Source: CAVSMC01 sp963798655
GTDB taxonomy: Bacteria; Pseudomonadota; Gammaproteobacteria; Burkholderiales; Casimicrobiaceae
NCBI GenBank assembly: GCA_963798655.1
Contig: CAWCUH010000001.1
Span: 310,001-374,000 of the forward strand
Reading direction: 5' to 3'
Length of the DNA: 64,000 nt
In this document: positions 35,045-43,649 of the stretch, piece after piece
Numbering within the stretch: the stretch's first letter is position 1
How the letters are laid out: every line of letters begins with the position of its first letter
Program-made: the position numbers and the translations under genes
The notes under the pieces: model-generated
Told to the model about the DNA's origin: nothing
Seen by the model: the letters and a program-made list of their open reading frames with translations, nothing else
Databases searched by the model: none

Positions 35045-36138
35045 ATCGGCCCCCCACGCTTGCGGCTTCGCCGCCGTGCCGCCCCCGAGGGGATGCAATT
35101 CGCGCCTTGGGGCGGCGCTGCGGCGCTCATCGCTTTTTCTCCGGGCTCGAGCGCGAACAGCGACGCCGCATCGGCCGGAATCGCGACGCCCGCTGCGCGC
35201 GCCCGCTGCAGCAACGTCCAGCACAGGCGGTACGAGCCGCGATCGTGCAGCTTGCCGTCGACGGCGATCGGCGCCCAGTCCGCCGCCTGCGCGGCGACGA
35301 GGACGCGCGCCGCATCGGCGACGTCGTGCTGCGACGGCGACATCGCGCGAACGATCGGCTCGATCTGGCTCGGATGAATGCTCCACATCCGGAGGAAGCC
35401 GAATTCGTCGCGCGCGCGACGCGCGTCGGCGAACACCGCATCGGGATCGTCGAGCGTACGGCACACGCCGTGCGCGGGAACGACCGAATGCGCGAGCGCC
35501 GCCGCGACGACCTCGCACTTCGCCCGGCGCATCAGCGGATGGTCGAACTGGCCGGGACTGTCCATCGCGGCGGGCGGGATCGCGCCGTGGTGTGCGCTCA
35601 CGAAATCGAGCGTGCCGAAATCGAGGCTCACGACGCCCGGTATGGCCGCGATCGCCCACGCGTCGCGCACCGCGCCGTGCGTCTCCATCATCACCGAAAC
35701 GGGTATCTCGCGGCCGAGACCGCGCCGCGCGACCTCGAGCAGCAGCGCATCGACGAACGCGTTGACGTCGTCGGCCGACTCGGCCTTCGGCAGCGTGACG
35801 AACGCGAGACGATCACCCGCTTCGCCGACGAGGATCTCGAGCTCGGTGTGCCAGGCCGGATGGCGGATCGGATGGATGCGAGCGCCCATCCGGCCGTGGC
35901 GGTTCGCCTCGCTTGCGACGAGCGACGCGAGCATCTGCGCGTGCTCGTGCTCGCGGCCGACCGGCGCGCCGTCCTCGCAGTCGCCGGCGATGTCGAACGC
36001 GAGGTTTCGCTCGGACTGCAACGCGAGCGCCTTCGACAGGAACCGCTCGCTGCCCGCGTAGTGGACGCACGACGCGAGCGGCGGCAGCGGCCGCGCGTGG
36101 CCGTAGAGCGCGACGTGCGGAGCGAGGCGGGCGGCCAC
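35041..36138 (-). CDS. HpcH/HpaI aldolase/citrate lyase family protein (CitE-like)
   Basis: The 365-residue protein is a CitE-like TIM barrel: FDIAGDCEDGAPVGREHEHA (acidic metal ligand), GARIHPIRHPAWHTELE (binding Arg), VSVMMETHGAV (metal Glu), LDFGTLDFVSAHHG and LRMWSIHPSQIEPI. Such stand-alone proteins are malyl-CoA or citramalyl-CoA lyases or malyl-CoA thioesterases. No citD, citF or citC is present, so it is not a citrate lyase subunit. It lies 10 bp after mdh and overlaps prpB. The last 20 residues are Arg/Pro-rich and atypical. The precise reaction is undetermined. Confidence 0.9.
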   Translation of the reverse strand: MAARLAPHVALYGHARPLPPLASCVHYAGSERFLSKALALQSERNLAFDIAGDCEDGAPVGREHEHAQMLASLVASEANRHGRMGARIHPIRHPAWHTELEILVGEAGDRLAFVTLPKAESADDVNAFVDALLLEVARRGLGREIPVSVMMETHGAVRDAWAIAAIPGVVSLDFGTLDFVSAHHGAIPPAAMDSPGQFDHPLMRRAKCEVVAAALAHSVVPAHGVCRTLDDPDAVFADARRARDEFGFLRMWSIHPSQIEPIVRAMSPSQHDVADAARVLVAAQAADWAPIAVDGKLHDRGSYRLCWTLLQRARAAGVAIPADAASLFALEPGEKAMSAAAPPQGANCIPSGAARRRSRKRGGPI

Positions 36139-36148
36139 CGGAAGCGCG

Positions 36149-37135
36149 TCAGCCGAGCAGCGGCGTGATCGCGCTGCGCTCCTCTTCGATTTCCTTGAGC
36201 GTCGCGTTCATCCGCTCGCGCGAGAAGTCATCGATCGCAAGTCCCTGAACGATCGTGTACTCGCCGTTGTGCGTCGTCACCGGGAACCCGTAGATGATGT
36301 CGCGCGGAATGTCGTAGCTGCCGTCCGACGCAATGCCCATCGTCACCCACCTGCCGCCGCTTCCGGTGAGCCAGTCGCGCACGTGGTCGATGGCGGCGTT
36401 CGCGGCCGAGGCGGCCGACGACATGCCGCGTGCGGCGATGATCTCGGCGCCCCGCTTGCCGACCTTCGGCAGGAACTCGTTGCGGTTCCAGTTCTCGTCG
36501 TTGATCAGCTGCTTCAGAGACTGGCCGTCGACGGTCGCGAAGCGGTAGTCGGCGTACATCGTCGGCGAATGGTTGCCCCAGACGACGACCTTCTCGATCG
36601 CGCCGACCGGCTTTTTTGCCCTGGCCGCGAGTTGCGACAGCGCGCGGTTGTGATCGAGGCGCAGCATCGCCGTGAAATTGCTCTTCGGCAGCGACGGTGC
36701 CGACTTCATCGCGATGTACGCGTTGGTATTGGCGGGATTGCCGACGACGAGCACCTTGACACCGCGGCTTGCCACCGCGTCGAGGGCCTTGCCCTGCTCG
36801 ATGAAGATCTTCGCGTTCTCGGCGAGCAGATCCTTGCGCTCCATGCCGGGGCCGCGCGGCTTCGCGCCGACGAGCAGCGCCACGTCGGCATCCTTGAAGG
36901 CGGCCTTCGGGTCGCCGGAGCCGCTCATGCCGGCGAGCAGCGGAAACGCGCAGTCGTCGAGCTCCATCATCACGCCCTTCAACGCCGCCTGCACCTTGTC
37001 GATCGGCAGCTCGAGCAGCTGCAGGTGCACCGGCTGGTCGGCTCCGAGAAGCTGGCCGGACGCGATTCGAAACAGCAGGCTGTAGCCGATCTGGCCGGCA
37101 GCGCCGGTGACGGCAACGCGGATGGGTTTGTTCAT
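36149..37135 (-). CDS. mdh: Malate dehydrogenase
   Basis: The 328-residue NAD-dependent enzyme oxidises malate to oxaloacetate. The nucleotide motif GAAGQIGYSL starts near residue 11, and GAKPRGPGMERKDLL (mobile loop with substrate arginines), VGNPANTNAYIA, MLRLDHNRALSQLA and VWGNHSPTMYADYRFA (catalytic His) are all intact. It is the animal-cytosolic/betaproteobacterial MDH type. It heads the minus-strand metabolic operon, divergent from the GntR regulator, with an AT-rich dyad between them. Confidence 0.97.
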   Translation of the reverse strand: MNKPIRVAVTGAAGQIGYSLLFRIASGQLLGADQPVHLQLLELPIDKVQAALKGVMMELDDCAFPLLAGMSGSGDPKAAFKDADVALLVGAKPRGPGMERKDLLAENAKIFIEQGKALDAVASRGVKVLVVGNPANTNAYIAMKSAPSLPKSNFTAMLRLDHNRALSQLAARAKKPVGAIEKVVVWGNHSPTMYADYRFATVDGQSLKQLINDENWNRNEFLPKVGKRGAEIIAARGMSSAASAANAAIDHVRDWLTGSGGRWVTMGIASDGSYDIPRDIIYGFPVTTHNGEYTIVQGLAIDDFSRERMNATLKEIEEERSAITPLLG

Positions 37136-37287
37136 GGGAAGGCCTCGGGAGTGGCGAGCGGCGGTCGTCGAAGGCGCGGCGCGCGACCGGGCCGCCGGCT
37201 TTGCTGCATTGCAGCGCCACGGCGTCGCGCGGGCGTCGGGTCGGTCGATTGTAGGGCGGCGGCGCTGGACGTGTCAACGCGGTCCTG

Positions 37288-37310
37288 TATCATATATTTG
37301 ATATAAGACA
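37288..37310. promoter_or_regulatory. Candidate GntR operator between mdh and the GntR gene
   Basis: TATCA-TATATT-TGATA (37288-37303) is an inverted repeat and is followed by ATAAGACA. It is the only AT-rich stretch in the 228-bp divergent intergenic region. The string ATATAAGAC also occurs in the palindrome upstream of prpE (54108-54116). Confidence 0.55.
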
Positions 37311-37363
37311 ACCGACGGCAAAGCGAGGCCAGCGGCGTCCGCTGGACCCGGCGTCCGCCACCG

Positions 37364-38095
37364 ATGACCGAAACCGCGCCTTCGTTCCAGCCGCTGTACG
37401 TGCAGATCAAGGGACTGCTCGAGCGGAGCCTCGAGACCGGCGAATGGCGGCCGGGCGAGGCGATCCCGAGCGAGATCGAGCTTGCCGGCCGCTTCGGCGT
37501 GTCGCAGGGAACGGTGCGCAAGGCGATCGATGCGCTCGCCGACGCGAACCTCGTCGTGCGCCGGCAGGGCAAGGGCACGTTCGTCGCGACGCACACCGAG
37601 GAACACGCATCGATGTTCCGTTTCCTGCGCATCCGACGCAACGACGGCCGCGACGAATATCCGGCGTCGCGGCTGGTCGACATCCGGCGCGCCAAAGCGA
37701 CGGCCGAAGTCGCGCGGCTCCTCGAGCTGAAGCCCGGCGATGCAGTCATCGTGCTGCGACGGATCCTCGAGTACGGCGGCGAGCCCGTCGTGCTCGACGA
37801 GATCACGCTGCCGGGCGTGCTGTTCCGCGGCCTCACACGCGCGAAGTTCGACGCATACCACGGCTCGATGTACGGATTCTTCGAGACGCAGTTCGGCGTG
37901 CGCATGCTGAGGGCGCAGGAGAAGCTTCGCGCGATCGCAGCCGACGCCGCGAGCGCGTCGCTGTTGCGCGTCGAGCCGGCGACGCCGCTGCTCGCGGTAG
38001 ACCGCGTGACGTTCACGTACGGCGAGCGTCCGGTCGAGGTCCGTCGCGGCTTTTGCTCGACGTGCGCGCACCACTACGCGAACGAGCTGGGCTAG
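37364..38095 (+). CDS. GntR-family regulator with UTRA domain (HutC subfamily)
   Basis: The 243-residue protein has an N-terminal winged helix (PLYVQIKGLLERSLETGEWRPGEAIPSEIELAGRFGVSQGTVRKAIDALADANLVVRRQGKGTFV). A UTRA ligand domain follows (FRFLRIRRNDGRDEYPASRLVDIRRAKATAEVARLLELKPGDAVIVLRRIL, ending GVRMLRAQEKLRAI). A GntR regulator at this place, between mdh and sdhC, is typical for Burkholderiales. It probably senses a central metabolite and controls mdh-prp-acnA, itself and perhaps sdh. The ligand is unknown. Confidence 0.93.
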   Translation: MTETAPSFQPLYVQIKGLLERSLETGEWRPGEAIPSEIELAGRFGVSQGTVRKAIDALADANLVVRRQGKGTFVATHTEEHASMFRFLRIRRNDGRDEYPASRLVDIRRAKATAEVARLLELKPGDAVIVLRRILEYGGEPVVLDEITLPGVLFRGLTRAKFDAYHGSMYGFFETQFGVRMLRAQEKLRAIAADAASASLLRVEPATPLLAVDRVTFTYGERPVEVRRGFCSTCAHHYANELG

Positions 38096-38100
38096 CGAGT

Positions 38101-38197
38101 CGAGGGTCAGAGTGCTATCTCGGCGAGTACCGCCGCGCGCCTAAGCGCAGCGTGGAGATTGCACTCTGACCCTCGATTCGCGCACTCTGACCCTCGG
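38101..38197. repeat. Family-B REP-like palindromic element, copy 3
   Basis: CGAGGGTCAGAGTGCTATCTC and a matching GCACTCTGACCCTCGATTC lie about 40 bases apart. A second GCACTCTGACCCTCG half unit sits immediately downstream, as in copy 1. It occupies the space between the GntR stop and the sdhC promoter. Confidence 0.88.
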
Positions 38198-38213
38198 GTC
38201 TGCCGTTTCCCGC

Positions 38214-38219
38214 TATAAT
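38214..38219 (+). promoter_or_regulatory. Probable -10 box of the sdh operon (TATAAT)
   Basis: A perfect TATAAT lies 54 bases before the sdhC ATG. The -35 position falls on or next to the end of the family-B repeat and has no good TTGACA match, so activation or an extended -10 may be needed. Confidence 0.55.
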
Positions 38220-38272
38220 TTTCCGCCGTGCACAAATGCCTGCGTGCACGCCTCCGTTCTGAAGGCCCGTCA

Positions 38273-38671
38273 ATGCCCGCCTACGAGCGTCCGCTAGCGA
38301 AGCCGCGTCCCGTCTATCTCGATCTGTTACGCATCCGCCAGCCGGTACCCGCGGTCGTGTCGGTGCTTCACCGCATCTCGGGCGCGCTGCTGCTCGTGTT
38401 CGGCATCCCGGTCGTGCTCGCGTCGGTGAACGCGAGCCTTGCGTCGCCGGAATCGTTCGCAAGCCTGCAGCAGACGCTCGCGCATCCGCTTGCGAAGCTC
38501 GTCGCGATCGCGCTGATCTGGGCGCTGCTCCATCATCTCCTCGCCGGCATTCGCCATCTGCTGCTCGACCTGCACAAGGGGATCGATCTCGAGCCGGCGC
38601 GCCGGTCGAGCTGGGTCGTGCTCGTGCTCGCCATCGCGCTCACTCTGATCTTCGCCGCGAGGCTGTGGTGA
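38273..38671 (+). CDS. sdhC: Succinate dehydrogenase cytochrome b556 subunit SdhC
   Basis: The 132-residue membrane anchor has three helices. It shows the SdhC signature RPVYLDLLRIRQPVPAVVSVLHRISGALLLV (RP-SP-type motif and the SVLHRISG quinone-site/haem region) and ALLHHLLAGIRHLLLD, with the haem-ligand histidine. The ATG at 38273 has GAAGG upstream; a GTG at 38228 in the same frame adds unconserved residues. Its stop overlaps the sdhD GTG. Confidence 0.95.
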   Translation: MPAYERPLAKPRPVYLDLLRIRQPVPAVVSVLHRISGALLLVFGIPVVLASVNASLASPESFASLQQTLAHPLAKLVAIALIWALLHHLLAGIRHLLLDLHKGIDLEPARRSSWVVLVLAIALTLIFAARLW

Positions 38672-39021
38672 GCGCGCGGCGCGCACCGGTCGGTGCGCAC
38701 TACGGCCTTGGCGCGTGGCTGCTGCAGCGGCTGACGGCGGTCGTCATCGCCGCCTACGCGCTGATCTTCGTCGGCGTCATCCTCGCGAACGCAGGCATCG
38801 ACTATGCGTTGTGGCGCGCGCTGTTCGCGAGCAGCGCTTTCCGCCTGCTCACGTTCCTGTTCATGGTGTCGCTGCTCTACCACGCGTGGCTCGGCGCGCT
38901 CGAGATCTATCGCGATTACCTGAAGCCGACGACGCTGCGGCTGACCGTGCAGGCGGCGACCGGCGCGCTGCTGATCGCCTATCTCGGATGGACGATCCAG
39001 ATACTGTGGGGCCATCCATGA
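38668..39021 (+). CDS. sdhD: Succinate dehydrogenase membrane anchor SdhD
   Basis: The 117-residue anchor has three helices and the signatures GAHYGLGAWLLQRLTAVVIAAYAL and FMVSLLYHAWLGALEIYRDYLKPTTLRL (haem-coordinating His and quinone-site Asp-Tyr). The GTG start at 38668 overlaps the sdhC stop (GTGA). The complex is in the cytoplasmic membrane and passes electrons to ubiquinone. Confidence 0.94.
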   Translation: MSARRAPVGAHYGLGAWLLQRLTAVVIAAYALIFVGVILANAGIDYALWRALFASSAFRLLTFLFMVSLLYHAWLGALEIYRDYLKPTTLRLTVQAATGALLIAYLGWTIQILWGHP

Positions 39022-39124
39022 GCGCACGGCGCGAAGCCCAGGGCCGAACGCGGACTGCGCGGGCGACCGGCAGCGGCCGACCCCTCGGCGAGACGCGTGC
39101 AACCGTTCACCCGGAGGGCGCCAA

Positions 39125-40891
39125 GTGAGCGCCGTCCCCGTCCACAGGTTCGACGCGCTCGTCGTCGGCGCGGGCGGATCGGGCATGCGCGCGTCGCTGT
39201 CGCTCGCCGAGGCGGGACTGTCGGTCGCCGTGCTGTCGAAGGTGTTTCCGACGCGATCGCACACCGTCGCGGCGCAAGGCGGCATCGGCGCCGCCCTCGG
39301 CAACATGAGCGAGGACCACTGGCTGTGGCACATGTACGACACGATCAAGGGTTCCGACTGGCTCGGCGACCAGGACGCGATCGAGTACATGTGCAGGATG
39401 GCGCCGCAGGTCGTCTACGAGCTCGAGCACTTCGGCATGCCGTTCGACCGCAACGCCGACGGTACGATCTACCAGCGGCCGTTCGGCGGCCACATGGCGA
39501 ATTTCGGCGAAAAGCCGGTGCAGCGCGCGTGCGCCGCCGCCGACCGCACCGGCCATGCGATGGTGCACACGCTCTACCAGCGCAACGTGCGCGCCCACAC
39601 GCGCTTCTTCGTCGAGTGGATGGCGCTCGACCTGATCCGCGATGCCGAAGGCGACGTGCTCGGCGTCGTCGCGCTCGAGATGGAGACCGGCGACATCGCG
39701 ATCCTGCAGGCGAAGGCGACGCTGTTCGCGACCGGGGGCGCCGGGCGCATCTTCGCGGCGAGCACCAACGCGTTCATCAACACCGGAGACGGCCTTGGCA
39801 TGGCGGCGCGCGCCGGCATTCCGCTCGAGGATCTCGAGTTCTGGCAGTTCCACCCGACCGGCGTTCACGGCGCCGGCGTGCTGATCACCGAAGGCGTGCG
39901 CGGCGAGGGCGGCATCCTTCTCAACTGCAACGGCGAGCGGTTCATGGAGCGCTACGCGCCGAACGCGAAGGACCTCGCCTCGCGAGACGTCGTGTCGCGG
40001 TCGATGGACCAGGAGATCAAGGAAGGCCGCGGCTGCGGACCCGAGAAGGATCACGTGCTGCTGAAGCTCGATCACCTCGGCCCCGACGTGATCATGAAGC
40101 GGCTGCCCGCCATCCGCGACATCGCGATCAAGTTCGCCAACGTCGATCCCATCAAGGAGCCGATCCCCGTCGTGCCGACGATCCATTACCAGATGGGCGG
40201 CATCCCGACGAACATTCACGGCCAGGTCGTCGCGCCGCGCGACGGCGATCCCGACGCGGTGGTGCGCGGGTTCTATGCGGTCGGCGAATGCTCGTGCGTG
40301 TCGGTGCACGGCGCGAATCGTCTCGGCACGAACTCGCTGCTCGACCTGCTGGTGTTCGGCCGCGCGGCGGGCGAGCACATCGTCGCGCAGAATCTGCGCG
40401 CGCAGGCGCATCGGCCGCTGCCGAAGGACGCCGCCGAGCGCACGCTCGCCCGTGTCGCACGCATCGATGCCGCGACATCCGGCGAGTCGGTGTCGGACGT
40501 CGCCGCGGCGATCCGCCGGACGATGCAGGCGCACTGCGGCGTCTTCCGCAACGAGCAGCTACTGTCCGCCGGCGTCGCCAAGATCATGGACATCGAGCAG
40601 CGCGTGCAGCGCGTCGCGATCAAGGACAAGAGCAGCGTCTTCAACACCGCGCGCGTCGAGGCGCTCGAGCTCGACAACCTGATCGAGACAGCCAAGGCGA
40701 CGATCGTTTCGGCGCAGGCGCGCAACGAGTCGCGCGGCGCGCAGGCGCGAAGCGACTATCCGGATCGCGACGACGCGAACTGGCTGAAGCACACGCTGTG
40801 GTTTCGCGAGGGCAACCGGCTCGGCTACAAGCCGGTCAACCTGAAACCGCTGACGGTGGACGCATTTCCCCCGAAGGCACGGACGTATTGA
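39125..40891 (+). CDS. sdhA: Succinate dehydrogenase flavoprotein subunit SdhA
   Basis: The 588-residue subunit oxidises succinate with covalently bound FAD. It has an N-terminal dinucleotide fold (DALVVGAGGSGMRASLSLAEAG), the flavinylated-histidine motif SHTVAAQGGIGAAL, substrate-site HPTGVHGAGVLITEGVRGEGG and RDVVSRSMDQEI, and GANRLGTNSLLDLLVFGRAA. The C-terminal DANWLKHTLWFREGNRLGYKPVNLKPLTV is typical. It lies about 100 bp after sdhD. The flavinylation factor is encoded at 41844-42104. Confidence 0.98.
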   Translation: MSAVPVHRFDALVVGAGGSGMRASLSLAEAGLSVAVLSKVFPTRSHTVAAQGGIGAALGNMSEDHWLWHMYDTIKGSDWLGDQDAIEYMCRMAPQVVYELEHFGMPFDRNADGTIYQRPFGGHMANFGEKPVQRACAAADRTGHAMVHTLYQRNVRAHTRFFVEWMALDLIRDAEGDVLGVVALEMETGDIAILQAKATLFATGGAGRIFAASTNAFINTGDGLGMAARAGIPLEDLEFWQFHPTGVHGAGVLITEGVRGEGGILLNCNGERFMERYAPNAKDLASRDVVSRSMDQEIKEGRGCGPEKDHVLLKLDHLGPDVIMKRLPAIRDIAIKFANVDPIKEPIPVVPTIHYQMGGIPTNIHGQVVAPRDGDPDAVVRGFYAVGECSCVSVHGANRLGTNSLLDLLVFGRAAGEHIVAQNLRAQAHRPLPKDAAERTLARVARIDAATSGESVSDVAAAIRRTMQAHCGVFRNEQLLSAGVAKIMDIEQRVQRVAIKDKSSVFNTARVEALELDNLIETAKATIVSAQARNESRGAQARSDYPDRDDANWLKHTLWFREGNRLGYKPVNLKPLTVDAFPPKARTY

Positions 40892-41064
40892 CGCAGCCGA
40901 AAGCAACACATGGACGCCGCCGGCGGCAAATGGAGCGAAGTTTGACTTGCATCAGCCCGGTGGGCGCGCGGTTCGTGTTCGATGCTGAAAGGATTTTGCT
41001 TGCAAATTCCGAATGTCGTCATCTGCAATGCACGGCCGCAATTCGGCGCCGCCGGAGGCGCTGA

Positions 41065-41760
41065 ATGAAGTTCCGCATCTATCGCTACGACCCGGAGAAG
41101 GACGCCGCGCCGCGAATGCAGGATTACGACGTCGCGCTCGATCCGCACGACCGGATGCTGCTCGATGCGCTGATCCGCGTGAAGGCGCTCGACGACACGC
41201 TGTCGTTCCGGCGCAGCTGCCGCGAAGGCATCTGCGGCTCGGATGCGATGAACATCAACGGCAAGAACGGGCTTGCATGCATCACCAACGTGAAGAGCCT
41301 CGCCGAGCCGGTCGAGCTGCGGCCGCTGCCCGGCCTACCGGTGATCCGCGATCTGATCGTGGACATGAGCCAGTTCTTCAAGCAATACCATTCGATCCGC
41401 CCGTACGTCGTCAACGACACGCCGCCGCCGGAGAAGGAGCGGCTGCAGTCGCCGCAGGATCGCGACGAGCTCGACGGGCTCTACGAGTGCATCCTCTGCG
41501 CGTGCTGCTCGACGTCGTGTCCGTCGTGGTGGTGGAACCCGGACAAGTTCGTCGGGCCCGCGGGCCTGCTGTGGGCGTATCGATTCATCGCCGACACGCG
41601 CGACGACGCGACGAACGATCGGCTCGACAATCTCGAGGACCCGTACCGCCTGTTCAGGTGTCACACGATCATGAACTGCGTCGACGTATGCCCGAAAGGG
41701 CTCAATCCCACATTGGCGATCAGCAAGATCCGCAACATCCTGGTGAAGCGGGCGGTATAG
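41065..41760 (+). CDS. sdhB: Succinate dehydrogenase iron-sulfur subunit SdhB
   Basis: The 231-residue subunit carries three clusters. The [2Fe-2S] site is CREGICGSDAMNINGKNGLAC, the [4Fe-4S] site is CILCACCSTSCPSWWW with the later CP, and the [3Fe-4S] site is in CHTIMNCVDVCPKGLNP. GGAGG precedes the ATG. The gap to sdhA is 173 bp, unusually long for this operon, and includes the perfect small dyad TTTGC-TT-GCAAA (40995-41006) and a less GC-rich stretch. Confidence 0.97.
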   Translation: MKFRIYRYDPEKDAAPRMQDYDVALDPHDRMLLDALIRVKALDDTLSFRRSCREGICGSDAMNINGKNGLACITNVKSLAEPVELRPLPGLPVIRDLIVDMSQFFKQYHSIRPYVVNDTPPPEKERLQSPQDRDELDGLYECILCACCSTSCPSWWWNPDKFVGPAGLLWAYRFIADTRDDATNDRLDNLEDPYRLFRCHTIMNCVDVCPKGLNPTLAISKIRNILVKRAV

Positions 41761-41843
41761 CGATCATGTCGTTCCGGGGAGCATAGCGACGAGGAACATG
41801 CTTTTGGGAAAAGTCCAACAGCGTATCCGTCGGGCCGCTCGGG

Positions 41844-42104
41844 ATGACAAGGGCGGGCACCGTGCTTTCAGTGAGCGAACTGAACCGCCTGCGCTGGCGC
41901 TGCCGGCGCGGGATGCTGGAGAACGACTTGATCCTCGCGCGCTTCGTCGATGCGCGCGGGGCCACGATGACGCAGGCCGAGGTGGCCGGGCTCGACCGGC
42001 TGCTCGACCTCCCGGACAATGAGCTATGGGACCTCGTAGCCGGCCGCACGGAGCCCACGGACGAGAGGCTGCGTCCGCTGGTCGTCGCGTTGCGAGCGGC
42101 GTAG
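41844..42104 (+). CDS. sdhE: FAD assembly factor SdhE
   Basis: The 86-residue protein has the SdhE/YgfY motif RGMLE (22-26) in LNRLRWRCRRGMLENDLILARFVD and a C-terminal LPDNELWDLVAGRTEPTDERLRPLVVALRAA. It promotes covalent FAD attachment to SdhA. The ATG at 41844 was used; a GTG at 41862 would start MLSVSELNRL-like and is possible. Its place after sdhB is canonical. Confidence 0.95.
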   Translation: MTRAGTVLSVSELNRLRWRCRRGMLENDLILARFVDARGATMTQAEVAGLDRLLDLPDNELWDLVAGRTEPTDERLRPLVVALRAA

Positions 42105-42201
42105 CGCAAGGTTCCGCACGACATCCACGAGAGCGCTCCGGACCCGCGACAATCGCCCGGATCTAGCGCCACGCCCGCGAGAAACCACCGGAGCAGCCCA
42201 C

Positions 42202-43512
42202 ATGACCACGACCGACCGCAGTGCAACGCTGACGTTCTCCGACGGAGCGCCTTCCGTCCCGTTTCCCATCCTCAAGGGGTCGATCGGCCCCGACGTGATC
42301 GACATTCGAACGCTGTACGGCAAGACCGGCAAGTTCACGTACGACCCGGGCTTCCTGTCGACGGCGTCGTGCAGCTCGGCGATCACGTTCATCGACGGCG
42401 ACAAGGGCGAGCTGCTCTACCGCGGCTACCCGATCGAGGAGCTCGCCGTGCGCTGCGACTTCCTCGAGGTCTGCCACCTGCTGCTCTACGGTGAGCTGCC
42501 CGACGTCGCGCAGAAGAAGGACTTCGTCTCCCGCGTGACCAAGCACACGATGGTCAACGAGCAGATGCAGTTCTTCATGCGCGGCTTCCGTCGCGACGCA
42601 CACCCGATGGCAGTTCTGACGGGTCTCATCGGCGCGATGAGCGCGTTCTATCCCGACTCGATCAACCTGCACGACGCGCATCAGCGCGACATCTCGGCGA
42701 TCCGGCTGATCGCAAAGATGCCGACGCTCGTGGCGATGGCCTACAAGTACTCGGTCGGCCAGCCGTACATGTATCCGCGCAACGACCAGACGTATGCGTC
42801 GAACTTCATGCGCATGATGTTCGCGACGCCATGCGAGGAGTACGACGTCAAGCCCGTGCTCGTGCGCGCGCTCGACCGCATCTTCACGCTGCACGCCGAC
42901 CACGAGCAGAACGCGTCGACGTCGACCGTGCGGCTGTGCGCGTCGTCGGGCACCAATCCGTTCGCGGCGATCGCCGCCGGTGTCGCGTGCCTGTGGGGAC
43001 CGGCGCACGGCGGGGCGAACGAGGCCTGTCTCAACATGCTCTACGACATCCAGAAGCAGGGCGGCGTCGCGAAGATCGGCGAGTTCATCACCAAGGTGAA
43101 GGACAAGAACAGCAACGTGAAGCTGATGGGCTTCGGCCACCGCGTGTACAAGAACTACGACCCGCGCGCGAAGCTGATGCGCGAGACGTGCTACGAGGTG
43201 CTGAACGAGCTCGGCCTGCACGACGACCCGCTGTTCAAGCTCGCGATGGCGCTCGAGAAGATCGCCGTCGAGGACGACTATTTCGTATCGCGCAAGCTGT
43301 ACCCGAACGTCGACTACTACAGCGGCATCGTGCAGAAGGCGATCGGGATCCCGGTGTCGCTGTTCACCGCGATCTTCGCGCTCGCGCGCACGGTGGGCTG
43401 GATCGCGCAGTTGAACGAGATGATCACCGATCCCGAGTACAAGATCGGCCGGCCTCGCCAGCTGTACACCGGCGCGCCGCGCCGCTCGGTGCCGCCGATC
43501 GAGAAGCGGTAA
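42202..43512 (+). CDS. gltA: Citrate synthase (type II, hexameric)
   Basis: The 436-residue enzyme begins with the N-terminal beta domain typical of NADH-sensitive Gram-negative citrate synthases (RSATLTFSDGAPSVPFPILKGSIGPDVIDIRTLYGKTGKFTYDPGFLSTASCSSAITFIDGDKGELLYRGYPIEEL). Catalytic residues lie in HADHEQNASTSTVRL, GPAHGGANEACLNML and GFGHRVYKNYDPRAKLM. It forms citrate from oxaloacetate and acetyl-CoA. It is longer than PrpC (32988-34136) by the extra N-terminal domain. Confidence 0.98.
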   Translation: MTTTDRSATLTFSDGAPSVPFPILKGSIGPDVIDIRTLYGKTGKFTYDPGFLSTASCSSAITFIDGDKGELLYRGYPIEELAVRCDFLEVCHLLLYGELPDVAQKKDFVSRVTKHTMVNEQMQFFMRGFRRDAHPMAVLTGLIGAMSAFYPDSINLHDAHQRDISAIRLIAKMPTLVAMAYKYSVGQPYMYPRNDQTYASNFMRMMFATPCEEYDVKPVLVRALDRIFTLHADHEQNASTSTVRLCASSGTNPFAAIAAGVACLWGPAHGGANEACLNMLYDIQKQGGVAKIGEFITKVKDKNSNVKLMGFGHRVYKNYDPRAKLMRETCYEVLNELGLHDDPLFKLAMALEKIAVEDDYFVSRKLYPNVDYYSGIVQKAIGIPVSLFTAIFALARTVGWIAQLNEMITDPEYKIGRPRQLYTGAPRRSVPPIEKR

Positions 43513-43518
43513 GCTAGC

Positions 43519-43640
43519 GTCTTCCCGCGCCCGCGGGAAACGGTTCGACTTCGGTCAATGCCTCCTCTCCCGTGCCGCGGGAGAGGCGGGATTGGCCGTT
43601 TTCTCCCTCCGCCGGCGGCGGCGAGGGGTCTTCGCGAGGC
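43519..43640. repeat. Composite palindromic repeat between gltA and odhA
   Basis: It contains a perfect hairpin TTCCCGCG-CC-CGCGGGAA (43522-43539), a second CCTCTCCCG-TGCCG-CGGGAGAGG (43564-43586) and a third GC-rich CCGCCGGCGGCGG dyad. Read through, it gives SPSAGGGEG, a peptide typical of dispersed repeats in high-GC Betaproteobacteria. It fills almost the entire intergenic space. Confidence 0.7.
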
Positions 43641-43649
43641 GAGGTGGCA

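Noticed and set aside
35041..36138. CitE-like gene as part of a citrate lyase operon
   Set aside because: The citC, citD, citF, citX and citG genes are absent; stand-alone CitE-like proteins usually act on malyl-CoA-type esters.
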